A stretch of 64,000 nucleotides of DNA from Agrostemma githago (lineage: Eukaryota; Streptophyta; Magnoliopsida; Caryophyllales; Caryophyllaceae): assembly GCA_958450325.1 (NCBI GenBank), contig OY288243.1, positions 24,458,844 through 24,522,843 of the forward strand. Direction: 5' to 3'. The translations under genes were made by a program, and so were the position numbers. How positions within the stretch are numbered: the stretch's first letter is position 1; every line of letters starts with the position of its first letter. Shown here one piece after another: positions 11,093 to 24,867 of the stretch. A model generated the notes under the pieces. It was given only the letters and a program-made list of their open reading frames with translations, was not told the origin of the DNA and searched no databases.

Positions 11093-14000
11093 CAAAGATC
11101 CGTCCCAAAGAGTAGTCCAGTAAATGTCAGAAACTATCTCGAAGAAATTAAAGGGACAAAGATCCGTCACAAAGAGTAGTTCGAAGATAGTTAGAAACTA
11201 TCTCAAAGAAAGTCCAGGGAAAAGATCCGTCCCAAAGAGTAGTCCAGAGATTGTCAGAAACTATCTCGAAGAAAGTCAAGGGACAAAGATCCTTCCCAAA
11301 GAGTAGTCCGGAGATGGTAAGAAACTATCTCGAAGAAAGTCCAAGGACAAAGATCGTAGTCAGAAACTATCTCGAAGAAAGTCCACGGACAAAGATCCTA
11401 CCCAAAGAGTAGTCCAGACATAGTCAGAAACTATCTCGAAGAAAGTCCAGGGACAAAGATCTGTCCCATAGAGTAGTCCGGAGATAGTCAGAAACTATCT
11501 CGACGAAAGTCCAGGGAAAAGATCCGTCCCAAAGAGTAGTCCAGAGATTGTCAGAAACTATCTCGAAGAAAGTCAAGGGACAAACATCCTTCCCAAAGAG
11601 TAGTCCGGAGATGGTAAGAAACTATCTCGAAGAAAGTCTAGGGACAATGATTCGTCCCAAATAGTAGTCCAGAGATAATTAGATATTATCTCGAAGAAAG
11701 TCCACGGACAAAGATCCGTCCCAAAGAGTGGTCCAGAGATAGTCTAAAACTATTTCGAAGAAAGTCCACGGAGAAATATCCGTCCCAAAGAGTAGTCCAG
11801 AGATAGTCGAAAACTATTTCGAAGAAAGTCCAGGGACAAAGATCCGTCCCAAAGTGTAGTCCAGTGATTGTCAGAAGCTATCTCGAAGAACTTCAAGGGA
11901 CAAATATCCGTCACAAAGAGTAGTCCGAAGATAGTCAGAAACTATCTCGAAGAAAGTCCAGGGACAAAGATCCGTCCCAAAGAGTGGTCCAGAGATAGTC
12001 TAAAACTATTTCAAAAAAAGTCCACGGAGAAAGATCCGTCCCAAAGAGTAGTCCAGAGATAGTCGAAAACTATTTCGAAGAAAGTCCAGGGACAAAGATC
12101 CGTCCCAAAGAGTAGTCTAGTGATTGTCAGAAATTATCTCGAAGAACTTCAAGGGACAACGATCCGTCCAAAAGAGTAGTCCGAAGATAGTCAGAAACTA
12201 TCTCGAAGAAAGTCCAAGGACAAAGATCGTAGTCAGAAACTATCTCGAAGAAGGTCCACGGACAAAGATCCTACCCAAAGAGTAGTCCAGACATAGTCAG
12301 AAACTATCTCGAAGAAAGTCCAGGGACAAAGATCAATCCCATAGAGTAGTCCGGAGATAGTCAGAAACTATCTCGAAGAAAGTCCAGGTACAAAGATCTG
12401 TCCCAAAGAGTAGTCCAGAGATAGTCATAAACTATCTCGAAGAAAGTCCATGGACAAAGATCCGTCCGAAAGAGTAGTCCATTGATTGTTAAAAACTATC
12501 TCGAAGAAATTCATGGGACAAAGATCCGTCACAAAGAGTAGTCCGAAGATAGTCAGAAACTATCTCGAAGAACATCCAGGGACAAAGATCCGTCCCAAAG
12601 AGTAGTATTGAGATAGTCAGAAACTATCTCCAAGAAAGTGAAGGGACAAAGATCCGTCCCAAAGAGTAGTTCGGAGATAGTCAGAAACTATATCGAAGAA
12701 AGGCCAAGGACAAAGATCCGTCCCAAAGAGTAGTCCAGTAAATGTCAGAAACTACCTCGAAGAAATTAAAGGGACAAAGATCCGTCACAAAGAGTAGTTC
12801 GAAGATAGTTAGAAACTATCTCAAAGAAAGTCCAGGGAAAAGATCCGTCCCAAAGAGTAGTCCAGAGATTGTCAGAAACTATCTCGAAGAAAGTCAAGGG
12901 ACAAAGATCCTTCCCAAAGAGTAGTCCGGAGATGGTAAGAAACTATCTCGAAGAAAGTCCAAGGACAAAGATCGTAGTCAGAAACTATCTCGAAGAAAGT
13001 CCACGGACAAAGATCCTACCCAAAGAGTAGTCCAGACATAGTCAGAAACTATCTCGAAGAAAGTCCAGGGACAAAGATCTGTCCCATAGAGTAGTCCGGA
13101 GATAGTCAGAAACTATCTCGACGAAAGTCCAGGGAAAAGATCCGTCCCAAAGAGTAGTCCAGAGATTGTCAGAAACTATCTCGAAGAAAGTCAAGGGACA
13201 AACATCCTTCCCAAAGAGTAGTCCGGAGATGGTAAGAAACTATCTCGAAGAAAGTCTAGGGACAATGATTCGTCCCAAATAGTAGTCCAGAGATAATTAG
13301 ATATTATCTCGAAGAAAGTCCACGGACAAAGATCCGTCCCAAAGAGTGGTCCAGAGATAGTCTAAAACTATTTCGAAGAAAGTCCACGGAGAAATATCCG
13401 TCCCAAAGAGTAGTCCAGAGATAGTCGAAAACTATTTCGAAGAAAGTCCAGGGACAAAGATCCGTCCCAAAGTGTAGTCCAGTGATTGTCAGAAGCTATC
13501 TCGAAGAACTTCAAGGGACAAAGATCCGTCACAAAGAGTAGTCCGAAGATAGTCAGAAACTATCTCGAAGAAAGTCCAGGGACAAAGATCCGTCCCAAAG
13601 AGTGGTCCAGAGATAGTCTAAAACTATTTCAAAAAAAGTCCACGGAGAAAGATCCGTCCCAAAGAGTAGTCCAGAGATAGTCGAAAACTATTTCGAAGAA
13701 AGTCCAGGGACAAAGATCCGTCCCAAAGAGTAGTCTAGTGATTGTCAGAAATTATCTCGAAGAACTTCAAGGGACAACGATCCGTCCAAAAGAGTAGTCC
13801 GAAGATAGTCAGAAACTATCTCGAAGAAAGTCCAAGGACAAAGATCGTAGTCAGAAACTATCTCGAAGAAGGTCCACGGACAAAGATCCTACCCAAAGAG
13901 TAGTCCAGACATAGTCAGAAACTATCTCGAAGAAAGTCCAGGGACAAAGATCAATCCCATAGAGTAGTCCGGAGATAGTCAGAAACTATCTCGAAGAAAG

Positions 14001-14328
14001 TCCAGGTACAAAGATCTGTCCCAAAGAGTAGTCCAGAGATAGTCATAAACTATCTCGAAGAAAGTCCATGGACAAAGATCCGTCCGAAAGAGTAGTCCAT
14101 TGATTGTTAAAAACTATCTCGAAGAAATTCATGGGACAAAGATCCGTCACAAAGAGTAGTCCAAAGATAGTCAGAAACTATCTCGAAGAACATCCAGGGA
14201 CAAAGATCCGTCCCAAAGAGTAGTATTGAGATAGTCAGAAACTATCTCCAAGAAAGTGAAGGGACAAAGATCCGTCCCAAAGAGTAGTTCGGAGATAGTC
14301 AGAAACTATATCGAAGAAAGGCCAAGGA
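11093..14328. repeat. 26-mer HOR (1,618 bp), two consecutive units
   Basis: D monomers at about 11093, 12711 and 14329, again 1,618 bp apart, with the standard 26-class order. Minor private changes are present, such as ACAAATATCCGTCAC near 11903. Confidence 0.85.
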
Positions 14329-15393
14329 CAAAGATCCGTCCCAAAGAGTAGTCCAGTAAATGTCAGAAACTACCTCGAAGAAATTAAAGGGACAAAGATC
14401 CGTCACAAAGAGTAGTTCGAAGATAGTCATAAACTATCTCGAATAAAGTCCTGGGAAAAGATCCGTCCCAAAGAGTAGTCCAGAGATTGTCAGAAACTAT
14501 CTCGAAGAAAGTCAAGGGACAAAGATCCTTCCCAAAGAGTAGTCCGGAGATGGTAAGAAACTATCCCGAAGAAAGTCCAGGGACAAAGATTGGTCCCAAA
14601 TAGTAGTCCAGAGATAGTCAGATATTATCTCGAAGAAATTCCACGGACAAAGATCCGTCCCAAAGAGTGGTCCAGAGATAGTCTAAAACTATTTCAAAAA
14701 AAGTCCACGGAGAAAGATCCGTCCCAAAGAGTAGTCCAGAGATAGTCGAAAACTATTTCGAAGAAAGTCCAGGGACAAAGATCCGTCCCAAAGAGTAGTC
14801 TAGTGATTGTCAGAAATTATCTCGAAGAACTTCAAGGGACAACGATCCGTCCAAAAGAGTAGTCCGAAGATAGTCAGAAACTATCTCGAAGAAAGTCCAA
14901 GGACAAAGATCGTAGTCAGAAACTATCTCGAAGAAGGTCCACGGACAAAGATCCTACCCAAAGAGTAGTCCAGACATAGTCAGAAACTATCTCGAAGAAA
15001 GTCCAGGGACAAAGATCAATCCCATAGAGTAGTCCGGAGATAGTCAGAAACTATCTCGAAGAAAGTCCAGGTACAAAGATCTGTCCCAAAGAGTAGTCCA
15101 GAGATAGTCATAAACTATCTCGAAGAAAGTCCATGGACAAAGATCCGTCCGAAAGAGTAGTCCATTGATTGTTAAAAACTATCTCGAAGAAATTCATGGG
15201 ACAAAGATCCGTCACAAAGAGTAGTCCGAAGATAGTCAGAAACTATCTCGAAGAACATCCAGGGACAAAGATCCGTCCCAAAGAGTAGTATTGAGATAGT
15301 CAGAAACTATCTCCAAGAAAGTGAAGGGACAAAGATCCGTCCCAAAGAGTAGTTCGGAGATAGTCAGAAACTATATCGAAGAAAGGCCAAGGA
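14329..15393. repeat. 1,065-bp 17-mer HOR derivative
   Basis: Order D-E-F-G-H-W-X-Y-Z-T-A-B-J-K-E'-L-M, 17 monomers with one T and one F (17 x 64 minus 23 = 1,065). It lacks the nine-monomer T-to-E' loop of the 26-mer and goes straight from G to H. E here has GTCATAAAC and CTCGAATAAAG, and H has GATTGGTCCC; both marks recur at about 17.1-17.3 kb. Confidence 0.75.
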
Positions 15394-17011
15394 CAAAGAT
15401 CCGTCCCAAAGAGTAGTCCAGTAAATGTCAGAAACTACCTCGAAGAAATTAAAGGGACAAAGATCCGTCACAAAGAGTAGTTCGAAGATAGTTAGAAACT
15501 ATCTCAAAGAAAGTCCAGGGAAAAGATCCGTCCCAAAGAGTAGTCCAGAGATTGTCAGAAACTATCTCGAAGAAAGTCAAGGGACAAAGATCCTTCCCAA
15601 AGAGTAGTCCGGAGATGGTAAGAAACTATCTCGAAGAAAGTCCAAGGACAAAGATCGTAGTCAGAAACTATCTCGAAGAAAGTCCACGGACAAAGATCCT
15701 ACCCAAAGAGTAGTCCAGACATAGTCAGAAACTATCTCGAAGAAAGTCCAGGGACAAAGATCTGTCCCATAGAGTAGTCCGGAGATAGTCAGAAACTATC
15801 TCGACGAAAGTCCAGGGAAAAGATCCGTCCCAAAGAGTAGTCCAGAGATTGTCAGAAACTATCTCGAAGAAAGTCAAGGGACAAACATCCTTCCCAAAGA
15901 GTAGTCCGGAGATGGTAAGAAACTATCTCGAAGAAAGTCTAGGGACAATGATTCGTCCCAAATAGTAGTCCAGAGATAATTAGATATTATCTCGAAGAAA
16001 GTCCACGGACAAAGATCCGTCCCAAAGAGTGGTCCAGAGATAGTCTAAAACTATTTCGAAGAAAGTCCACGGAGAAATATCCGTCCCAAAGAGTAGTCCA
16101 GAGATAGTCGAAAACTATTTCGAAGAAAGTCCAGGGACAAAGATCTGTCCCAAAGTGTAGTCCAGTGATTGTCAGAAGCTATCTCGAAGAACTTCAAGGG
16201 ACAAAGATCCGTCACAAAGAGTAGTCCGAAGATAGTCAGAAACTATCTCGAAGAAAGTCCAGGGACAAAGATCCGTCCCAAAGAGTGGTCCAGAGATAGT
16301 CTAAAACTATTTCAAAAAAAGTCCACGGAGAAAGATCCGTCCCAAAGAGTAGTCCAGAGATAGTCGAAAACTATTTCGAAGAAAGTCCAGGGACAAAGAT
16401 CCGTCCCAAAGAGTAGTCTAGTGATTGTCAGAAATTATCTCGAAGAACTTCAAGGGACAACGATCCGTCCAAAAGAGTAGTCCGAAGATAGTCAGAAACT
16501 ATCTCGAAGAAAGTCCAAGGACAAAGATCGTAGTCAGAAACTATCTCGAAGAAGGTCCACGGACAAAGATCCTACCCAAAGAGTAGTCCAGACATAGTCA
16601 GAAACTATCTCGAAGAAAGTCCAGGGACAAAGATCAATCCCATAGAGTAGTCCGGAGATAGTCAGAAACTATCTCGAAGAAAGTCCAGGTACAAAGATCT
16701 GTCCCAAAGAGTAGTCCAGAGATAGTCATAAACTATCTCGAAGAAAGTCCATGGACAAAGATCCGTCCGAAAGAGTAGTCCATTGATTGTTAAAAACTAT
16801 CTCGAAGAAATTCATGGGACAAAGATCCGTCACAAAGAGTAGTCCGAAGATAGTCAGAAACTATCTCGAAGAACATCCAGGGACAAAGATCCGTCCCAAA
16901 GAGTAGTATTGAGATAGTCAGAAACTATCTCCAAGAAAGTGAAGGGACAAAGATCCGTCCCAAAGAGTAGTTCGGAGATAGTCAGAAACTATATCGAAGA
17001 AAGGCCAAGGA
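15394..17011. repeat. 26-mer HOR (1,618 bp), further unit
   Basis: D at about 15394 and the next D at about 17012, 1,618 bp apart, with the standard 26-class order. Its second half is also the left part of the ~4.1-kb duplication that follows. Confidence 0.8.
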
Positions 17012-19878
17012 CAAAGATCCGTCCCAAAGAGCAGTCCAGTAAATGTCAGAAACTACCTCGAAGAAATTAAAGGGACAAAGATCCGTCACAAAGAGTAGTT
17101 CGAAGATAGTCATAAACTATCTCGAATAAAGTCCTGGGAAAAGATCCGTCCCAAAGAGTAGTCCAGAGATTGTCAGAAACTATCTCGAAGAAAGTCAAGG
17201 GACAAAGATCCTTCCCAAAGAGTAGTCCGGAGATGGTAAGAAACTATCCCGAAGAAAGTCCAGGGACAAAGATTGGTCCCAAATAGTAGTCCAGAGATAG
17301 TCAGATATTATCTCGAAGAAATTCCACGGACAAAGATCCGTCCCAAAGAGTGGTCCAGAGATAGTCTAAAACTATTTCGAAAAAATTCCACGGAGAAAGA
17401 TCCGTCCCAAAGAGTCGTCCAGAGATAGTCGAAAACTATTTCGAAGAAAGTCCAAGGACAAAGATCCGTACCAAAGACTAGTCCACAGATAGTCGAAAAC
17501 TATCTCGAAGAAAGTCCAGGGACAAAGATCCGTCTCAAAGAGTAGTCCAGTAAATGTCAGAAACTATCTCGAAGAAATTAAAGGGACAAAGATCCGTCAC
17601 AAAGAGTAGTTCGAAGATAGTTAGAAACTATCTCGAAGAAAGTCCAGGGAAAAGATCCGTCCCAAAGAGTAGTCCAAAGATTGTCAAAAACTATCTCGAA
17701 GAAAGTCAAGGGACAAAGATCCTTCCCAAAGAGTAGTCCGGAGATGGTAAGAAACTATCTCGAAGAAAGTCCAAGGACAAAGATTCGTCCCAAATAGTAG
17801 TCTAGAGATAGTCAGATATTATCTCGAAGAAAGTCCACGGACAAAGATCCGTCCCAAAGAGTGATCCTGAGATAGTCTAAAACTTTTTCTAAAAAAGTCC
17901 ACGGAGAAAGATCCGTCCCAAAGAGTAGTCCAGAGATAGTCGAAAACTATTTCGAAGAAAGTCCAAGGACAAAGATCCGTTCCAAAGAGTAGTCCAGTGA
18001 TTGTCAGAAACTATCTCGAAGAACTTCAAGGGACAAAGATCCGACCCAAAGAGTAGTCCGAAGATAGTCAGAAACTATCTCGAAGAAAGTCCAAGGACAA
18101 AGATCGTAGTCAGAAACTATCTCGAAGAAAGTCCACGGACAAAGATCCTACCCAAAGAGTAGTCCAGAGATAGTCGGAAACTATCTCGAAGAACGTCCAG
18201 GGACAAAGATCTGTCCCAAAGAGTAGTCCGAAGATAGTCAGAAACTATCTCGAAGAAAGTCCAGGGACAAAGATCCGTACCAAAGACTAGTCCAGTGATA
18301 GTCGAAAACTATCTCGAAGAATGTCCAGGGACAAAGATCCGTCCCAAAGAGTAGTCCGGGAAATGTCAGAAACTATCTCGAAGAAATTAAAGGGACAAAG
18401 ATCCGTCACAAAGAGTAGTCCGAAGATAGTCAGAAACTATCTCGAAGAAAGTCCAAGGACAAAGATCGTTGTCAGAAACTATCTCGAAGAAAGTCCACGG
18501 ACAAAGATCCTACCCAAAGAGTAGTCCAGACATAGTCAGAAACTATCTCGAAGAAAGTCCAGAGACAAAGATCCGTCCCATAGAGTAGTCCGGAGATAGT
18601 CAGAAACTATCTCGAAGAAAGTCCAGGGAAAAGATCCGTCCCAAAGAGTAGTCCAGAGATTGTCAGAAACTATCTCGAAGAAAGTCAAGGGACAAACATC
18701 CTTCCCAAAGAGTAGTCCGGAGATGGTAAGAAACTATCTCGAAGAAAGACTAGGGACAATGATTCGTCCCAAATAGTAGTCCAGAGATAGTTAGATATTA
18801 TCTCGAAGAAAGTCCACGGACAAAGATCCGTCCCAAAGAGTGGTCCAGAGATAGTCTAAAACTATTTCGAAGAAAGTCCACGGAGAAAGATCCGTCCCAA
18901 AGAGTAGTCCAGGGATAGTCGAAAACTATTTCGAAGAAAGTCCAGGGACAAAGATCCGTCCCAAAGTGTAGTCCAGTGATTGTCAGAAGCTATCTCGAAG
19001 AACTTCAAGGGACAAAGATCCGTCACAAAGAGTAGTCCGAAGATAGTCAGAAACTATTTCGAAGAAAGTCCAGGGACAAAGATCCGTCCCAAAGATTGGT
19101 CCAGAGATAGTCTAAAACTATTTCGAAAAAAGTCCAGGGACAAAGATCCGTCCCAAAGATTGGTCCAGAGATAGTCTAAAACTATTTCGGAAAAAGTCCA
19201 CGGAGAAAGATCCGTCCCAAAGAGTAGTCCAGAGATAGTCGAAAACTATTTCGAAGAAAGTCCAGGGACAAAGATCCGTCCCAGAGAGTAATCCAGTGAT
19301 TGTCAGAAATTATCTAGAAGAACTTCAAGGGACAAAGATCCGTCCCAAAGAGTAGTCCGAAGATAGTCAGAAACTATCTCGAAGAAAGTCCAAGGACAAA
19401 GATCGTAGTCAGAAACTATCTCGAAGAAAGTCCACGGACAAAGATCCTACCCAAAGAGTAGTCCAGACATAGTCAGAAACTATCTCGAAGAAAGTCCAGA
19501 GACAAAGATCCGTCCCATAGAGTAGTCCGGAGATAGTCAGAAACTATCTCGAAGAAAGTCCAGGGAAAAGATCCGTCCCAAAGAGTAGTCCAGAGATAGT
19601 CGAAAACTATTTCGAAGGAAGTCCAGGGACAAAGATCCGTCCCAAAGAGTAGTCCAGTGATTGTCAGAAATTATCTCGAAGAACTTCAAGGGACAAAGAT
19701 CCGTCCCAAAGAGTAGTCCGAAGATAGTCAGAAACTATCTCGAAGAAAGTCCAAGGACAAAGATCGTAGTCAGAAACTATCTCGAAGAAAGTCCACGGAC
19801 AAAGATCCTACCCAAATAGTAGTCCAGAGATAGTCAGAAACTATCTCGAAGAAAGTCCAGGGACAAAGATCAATCCCA
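15770..19878. repeat. ~4.1-kb tandem segmental duplication, copy 1 (4,109 bp)
   Basis: About 66 monomers. Marks recur 4,109 bp on: GAAGCTATC of Y'' at about 16175 and 20284, TTCTAAAAAAG at about 17888 and 21997, GAATGTCCAGGG at about 18319 and 22428. The left junction is inside a B monomer, since both copies share the rare CTCGACGAAAG after B although the B upstream differs (CTGTCCC against CAATCCC). Contents run from the end of a 26-mer through D-E-F-G-H-W-X-C, a 13-mer-like stretch with I and D', and a repeated W. Confidence 0.8.
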
Positions 19879-22800
19879 TAGAGTAGTCCGGAGATAGTCA
19901 GAAACTATCTCGACGAAAGTCCAGGGAAAAGATCCGTCCCAAAGAGTAGTCCAGAGATTGTCAGAAACTATCTCGAAGAAAGTCAAGGGACGAACATCCT
20001 TCCCAAAGAGTAGTCCGGAGATGGTAAGAAACTATCTCGAAGAAAGTCTAGGGACAATGATTCGTCCCAAATAGTAGTCCAGAGATAATTAGATATTATC
20101 TCGAAGAAAGTCCACGGACAAAGATCCGTCCCAAAGAGTGGTCCAGAGATAGTCTAAAACTATTTCGAAGAAAGTCCACGGAGAAATATCCGTCCCAAAG
20201 AGTAGTCCAGAGATAGTCGAAAACTATTTCGAAGAAAGTCCAGGGACAAAGATCCGTCCCAAAGTGTAGTCCAGTGATTGTCAGAAGCTATCTCGAAGAA
20301 CTTCAAGGGACAAAGATCCGTCACAAAGAGTAGTCCGAAGATAGTCAGAAACTATCTCGAAGAAAGTCCAGGGACAAAGATCCGTCCCAAAGAGTGGTCC
20401 AGAGATAGTCTAAAACTATTTCAAAAAAAGTCCACGGAGAAAGATCCGTCCCAAAGAGTAGTCCAGAGATAGTCGAAAACTATTTCGAAGAAAGTCCAGG
20501 GACAAAGATCCGTCCCAAAGAGTAGTCTAGTGATTGTCAGAAATTATCTCGAAGAACTTCAAGGGACAACGATCCGTCCAAAAGAGTAGTCCGAAGATAG
20601 TCAGAAACTATCTCGAAAAAAGTCCAAGGACAAAGATCGTAGTCAGAAACTATCTCGAAGAAGGTCCACGGACAAAGATCCTACCCAAAGAGTAGTCCAG
20701 ACATAGTCAGAAACTATCTCGAAGAAAGTCCAGGGACAAAGATCAATCCCATAGAGTAGTCCGGAGATAGTCAGAAACTATCTCGAAGAAAGTCCAGGTA
20801 CAAAGATCTGTCCCAAAGAGTAGTCCAGAGATAGTCATAAACTATCTCGAAGAAAGTCCATGGACAAAGATCCGTCCGAAAGAGTAGTCCATTGATTGTT
20901 AAAAACTATCTCGAAGAAATTCATGGGACAAAGATCCGTCACAAAGAGTAGTCCGAAGATAGTCAGAAACTATCTCGAAGAACATCCAGGGACAAAGATC
21001 CGTCCCAAAGAGTAGTATTGAGATAGTCAGAAACTATCTCCAAGAAAGTGAAGGGACAAAGATCCGTCCCAAAGAGTAGTTCGGAGATAGTCAGAAACTA
21101 TATCGAAGAAAGGCCAAGGACAAAGATCCGTCCCAAAGAGTAGTCCAGTAAATGTCAGAAACTACCTCGAAGAAATTAAAGGGACAAAGATCCGTCACAA
21201 AGAGTAGTTCGAAGATAGTCATAAACTATCTCGAATAAAGTCCTGGGAAAAGATCCGTCCCAAAGAGTAGTCCAGAGATTGTCAGAAACTATCTCGAAGA
21301 AAGTCAAGGGACAAAGATCCTTCCCAAAGAGTAGTCCGGAGATGGTAAGAAACTATCCCGAAGAAAGTCCAGGGACAAAGATTCGTCCCAAATAGTAGTC
21401 CAGAGATAGTCAGATATTATCTCGACGAAATTCCACGGACAAAGATCCGTCCCAAAGAGTGGTCCAGAGATAGTCTAAAACTATTTCGAAAAAATTCCAC
21501 GGAGAAAGATCCGTCCCAAAGAGTAGTCCAGAGATAGTCGAAAACTATTTCGAAGAAAGTCCAGGGACAAAGATCCGTACCAAAGACTAGTCCACAGATA
21601 GTCGAAAACTATCTCGAAGAAAGTCCAGGGACAAAGATCCGTCTCAAAGAGTAGTCCAGTAAATGTCAGAAACTATCTCGAAGAAATTAAAGGGACAAAG
21701 ATCCGTCACAAAGAGTAGTTCGAAGATAGTTAGAAACTATCTCGAAGAAAGTCCAGGGAAAAGATCCGTCCCAAAGAGTAGTCCAAAGATTGTCAAAAAC
21801 TATCTCGAAGAAAGTCAAGGGACAAAGATCCTTCCCAAAGAGTAGTCCGGAGATGGTAAGAAACTATCTCGAAGAAAGTCCAAGGACAAAGATTCGTCCC
21901 AAATAGTAGTCTAGAGATAGTCAGATATTATCTCGAAGAAAGTCCACGGACAAAGATCCGTCCCAAAGAGTGATCCTGAGATAGTCTAAAACTTTTTCTA
22001 AAAAAGTCCACGGAGAAAGATCCGTCCCAAAGAGTAGTCCAGAGATAGTCGAAAACTATTTCGAAGAAAGTCCAAGGACAAAGATCCGTTCCAAAGAGTA
22101 GTCCAGTGATTGTCAGAAACTATCTCGAAGAACTTCAAGGGACAAAGATCCGACCCAAAGAGTAGTCCGAAGATAGTCAGAAACTATCTCGAAGAAAGTC
22201 CAAGGACAAAGATCGTAGTCAGAAACTATCTCGAAGAAAGTCCACGGACAAAGATCCTACCCAAAGAGTAGTCCAGAGATAGTCGGAAACTATCTCGAAG
22301 AACGTCCAGGGACAAAGATCTGTCCCAAAGAGTAGTCCGAAGATAGTCAGAAACTATCTCGAAGAAAGTCCAGGGACAAAGATCCGTACCAAAGACTAGT
22401 CCAGAGATAGTCGAAAACTATCTCGAAGAATGTCCAGGGACAAAGATCCGTCCCAAAGAGTAGTCCGGGAAATGTCAGAAACTATCTCGAAGAAATTAAA
22501 GGGACAAAGATCCGTCACAAAGAGTAGTCCGAAGATAGTCAGAAACTATCTCGAAGAAAGTCCAAGGACAAAGATCGTAGTCAGAAACTATCTCGAAGAA
22601 AGTCCACGGACAAAGATCCTACCCAAAGAGTAGTCCAGACATAGTCAGAAACTATCTCGAAGAAAGTCCAGAGACAAAGATCCGTCTCATAGAGTAGTCC
22701 GGAGATAGTCAGAAACTATCTCGAAGAAAGTCCAGGGAAAAGATCCGTCCCAAAGAGTAGTCCAGAGATTGTCAGAAACTATCTCGAAGAAAGTCAAGGG

Positions 22801-23922
22801 ACAAACATCCTTCCCAAAGAGTAGTCCGGAGATGATAAGAAACTATCTCGAAGAAAGACTAGGGACAATGATTCGTCCCAAATAGTAGTCCAGAGATAGT
22901 TAGATATTATCTCGAAGAAAGTCCACGGACAAAGATCCGTCCCAAAGAGTGGTCCAGAGATAGTCTAAAACTATTTCGAAGAAAGTCCACGGAGAAAGAT
23001 CCGTCCCAAAGAGTAGTCCAGGGATAGTCGAAAACTATTTCGAAGAAAGTCCAGGGACAAAGATCCGTCCCAAAGTGTAGTCCAGTGATTGTCAGAAGCT
23101 ATCTCGAAGAACTTCAAGGGACAAAGATCCGTCACAAAGAGTAGTCCGAAGATAGTCAGAAACTATTTCGAAGAAAGTCCAGGGACAAAGATCCGTCCCA
23201 AAGATTGGTCCAGAGATAGTCTAAAACTATTTCGAAAAAAGTCCACGGAGAAAGATCCGTCCCAAAGAGTAGTCCAGAGATAGTCGAAAACTATTTCGAA
23301 GAAAGTCCAGGGACAAAGATCCGTCCCAGAGAGTAATCCAGTGATTGTCAGAAATTATCTAGAAGAACTTCAAGGGACAAAGATCCGTCCCAAAGAGTAG
23401 TCCGAAGATAGTCAGAAACTATCTCGAAGAAAGTCCAAGGACAAAGATCGTAGTCAGAAACTATCTCGAAGAAAGTCCACGGACAAAGATCCTACCCAAA
23501 GAGTAGTCCAGACATAGTCAGGAACTATCTCGAAGAAAGTCCAGAGACAAAGATCCGTCCCATAGAGTAGTCCGGAGATAGTCAGAAACTATCTCGAAGA
23601 AAGTCCAGGGAAAAGATCCGTCCCAAAGAGTAGTCCAGAGATAGTCGAAAACTATTTCGAAGGAAGTCCAGGGACAAAGATCCGTCCCAAAGAGTAGTCC
23701 AGTGATTGTCAGAAATTATCTCGAAGAACTTCAAGGGACAAAGATCCGTCCCAAAGAGTAGTCCGAAGATAGTCAGAAACTATCTCGAAGAAAGTCCAAG
23801 GACAAAGATCGTAGTCAGAAACTATCTCGAAGAAAGTCCACGGACAAAGATCCTACCCAAATAGTAGTCCAGAGATAGTTAGAAACTATCTCGAAGAAAG
23901 TCCAGGGACAAAGATCAATCCC
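19879..23922. repeat. ~4.1-kb tandem segmental duplication, copy 2 (about 4,045 bp)
   Basis: Same class order as copy 1, but 64 bp shorter. Copy 1 has two W monomers in a row (about 19078-19205) where this copy has one (about 23187-23250). Scattered substitutions separate the copies, for example GATTCGTCCC near 21380 against GATTGGTCCC near 17271, and GGAACTATC near 23521. It is therefore older or more edited than the 2,043-bp pair at 38.5 kb. Confidence 0.8.
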
Positions 23923-24036
23923 ATAGAGTAGTCCGGAGATAGTCAGAAACTATCTCGAAGAAAGTCCAGGGACAAAGATCCGTACCAAAGACTAGTCCAG
24001 AGATAGTCGAAAACTATCTCGAAGAAAGTCCAGGGA

Positions 24037-24867
24037 CAAAGATCCTTCCCAAAGAGTAGTCCGGAGATGGTAAGAAGCTATCTTGAAGAAAGTCCAGGGA
24101 CAAAGATTCGTCCCAAATAGTAGTCCAAAGATAGTCAGATATTATCTCGAAGAAAGTCCACGGACAAAGATGCGTCCCAAAGAGTGGTCCAGAGATTGTC
24201 TAAAACTATTTCGAAAAAAGTCCACGGAGAAAGATCCGTCCTAAAGCGTAGTCCAGAGATAGTCGAAAACTATTTCGAAGAAAGTCCAGGGACAAAGATC
24301 CGTCCCAAAGAGTAGTCCAGTGATTGTCCGAAACTATCTCGAAGAACTTCAAGGGACAAAGATCCGTCACAAAGAGTAGTTCGAAGATAGTCAGAAACTA
24401 TCTCGAAGAAAGTCCAGGGAAAAGATCCGTCCCAAAGAGTACTCCAGAGATTGTCAGAAACTATCTCGAAGAAAGTCAAGGGACAAAGATCCTTCCCAAA
24501 GAGTAGTCCGGAGATGGTAAGAAGCTATCTTGAAGAAAGTCCAGGGACAAAGATTCGTCCCAAATAGTAGTCCAAAGATAGTCAGATATTATCTCGAAGA
24601 AAGTCCACGGACAAAGATGCGTCCCAAAGAGTGGTCCAGAGATTGTCTAAAACTATTTCGAAAAAAGTCCACGGAGAAAGATCCGTCCTAAAGCGTAGTC
24701 CAGAGATAGTCGAAAACTATTTCGAAGAAAGTCCAGGGACAAAGATCCGTCCCAAGGAGTAGTCCAGTGATTGTCCGAAACTATCTCGAAGAACTTCAAG
24801 GGACAAAGATCCGTCACAAAGAGTAGTCCGAAGATAGTCAGAAACTATCTCGAAGAAAGTCCAGGGA
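24037..24867. repeat. 447-bp 7-mer unit and partial second copy
   Basis: G-H-W-X-Y-E-F (447 bp, one 63-bp F) at 24037-24483, followed by G-H-W-X-Y-E' at 24484-24867. Both G monomers share TAAGAAGCTATCTTG, both W monomers GATGCGTCCC, both X monomers GTCCTAAAGCGTAG and both Y monomers GTCCGAAAC. These marks tie the pair to relatives at 26.6, 31.2, 34.0 and 62.0 kb. Confidence 0.8.
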
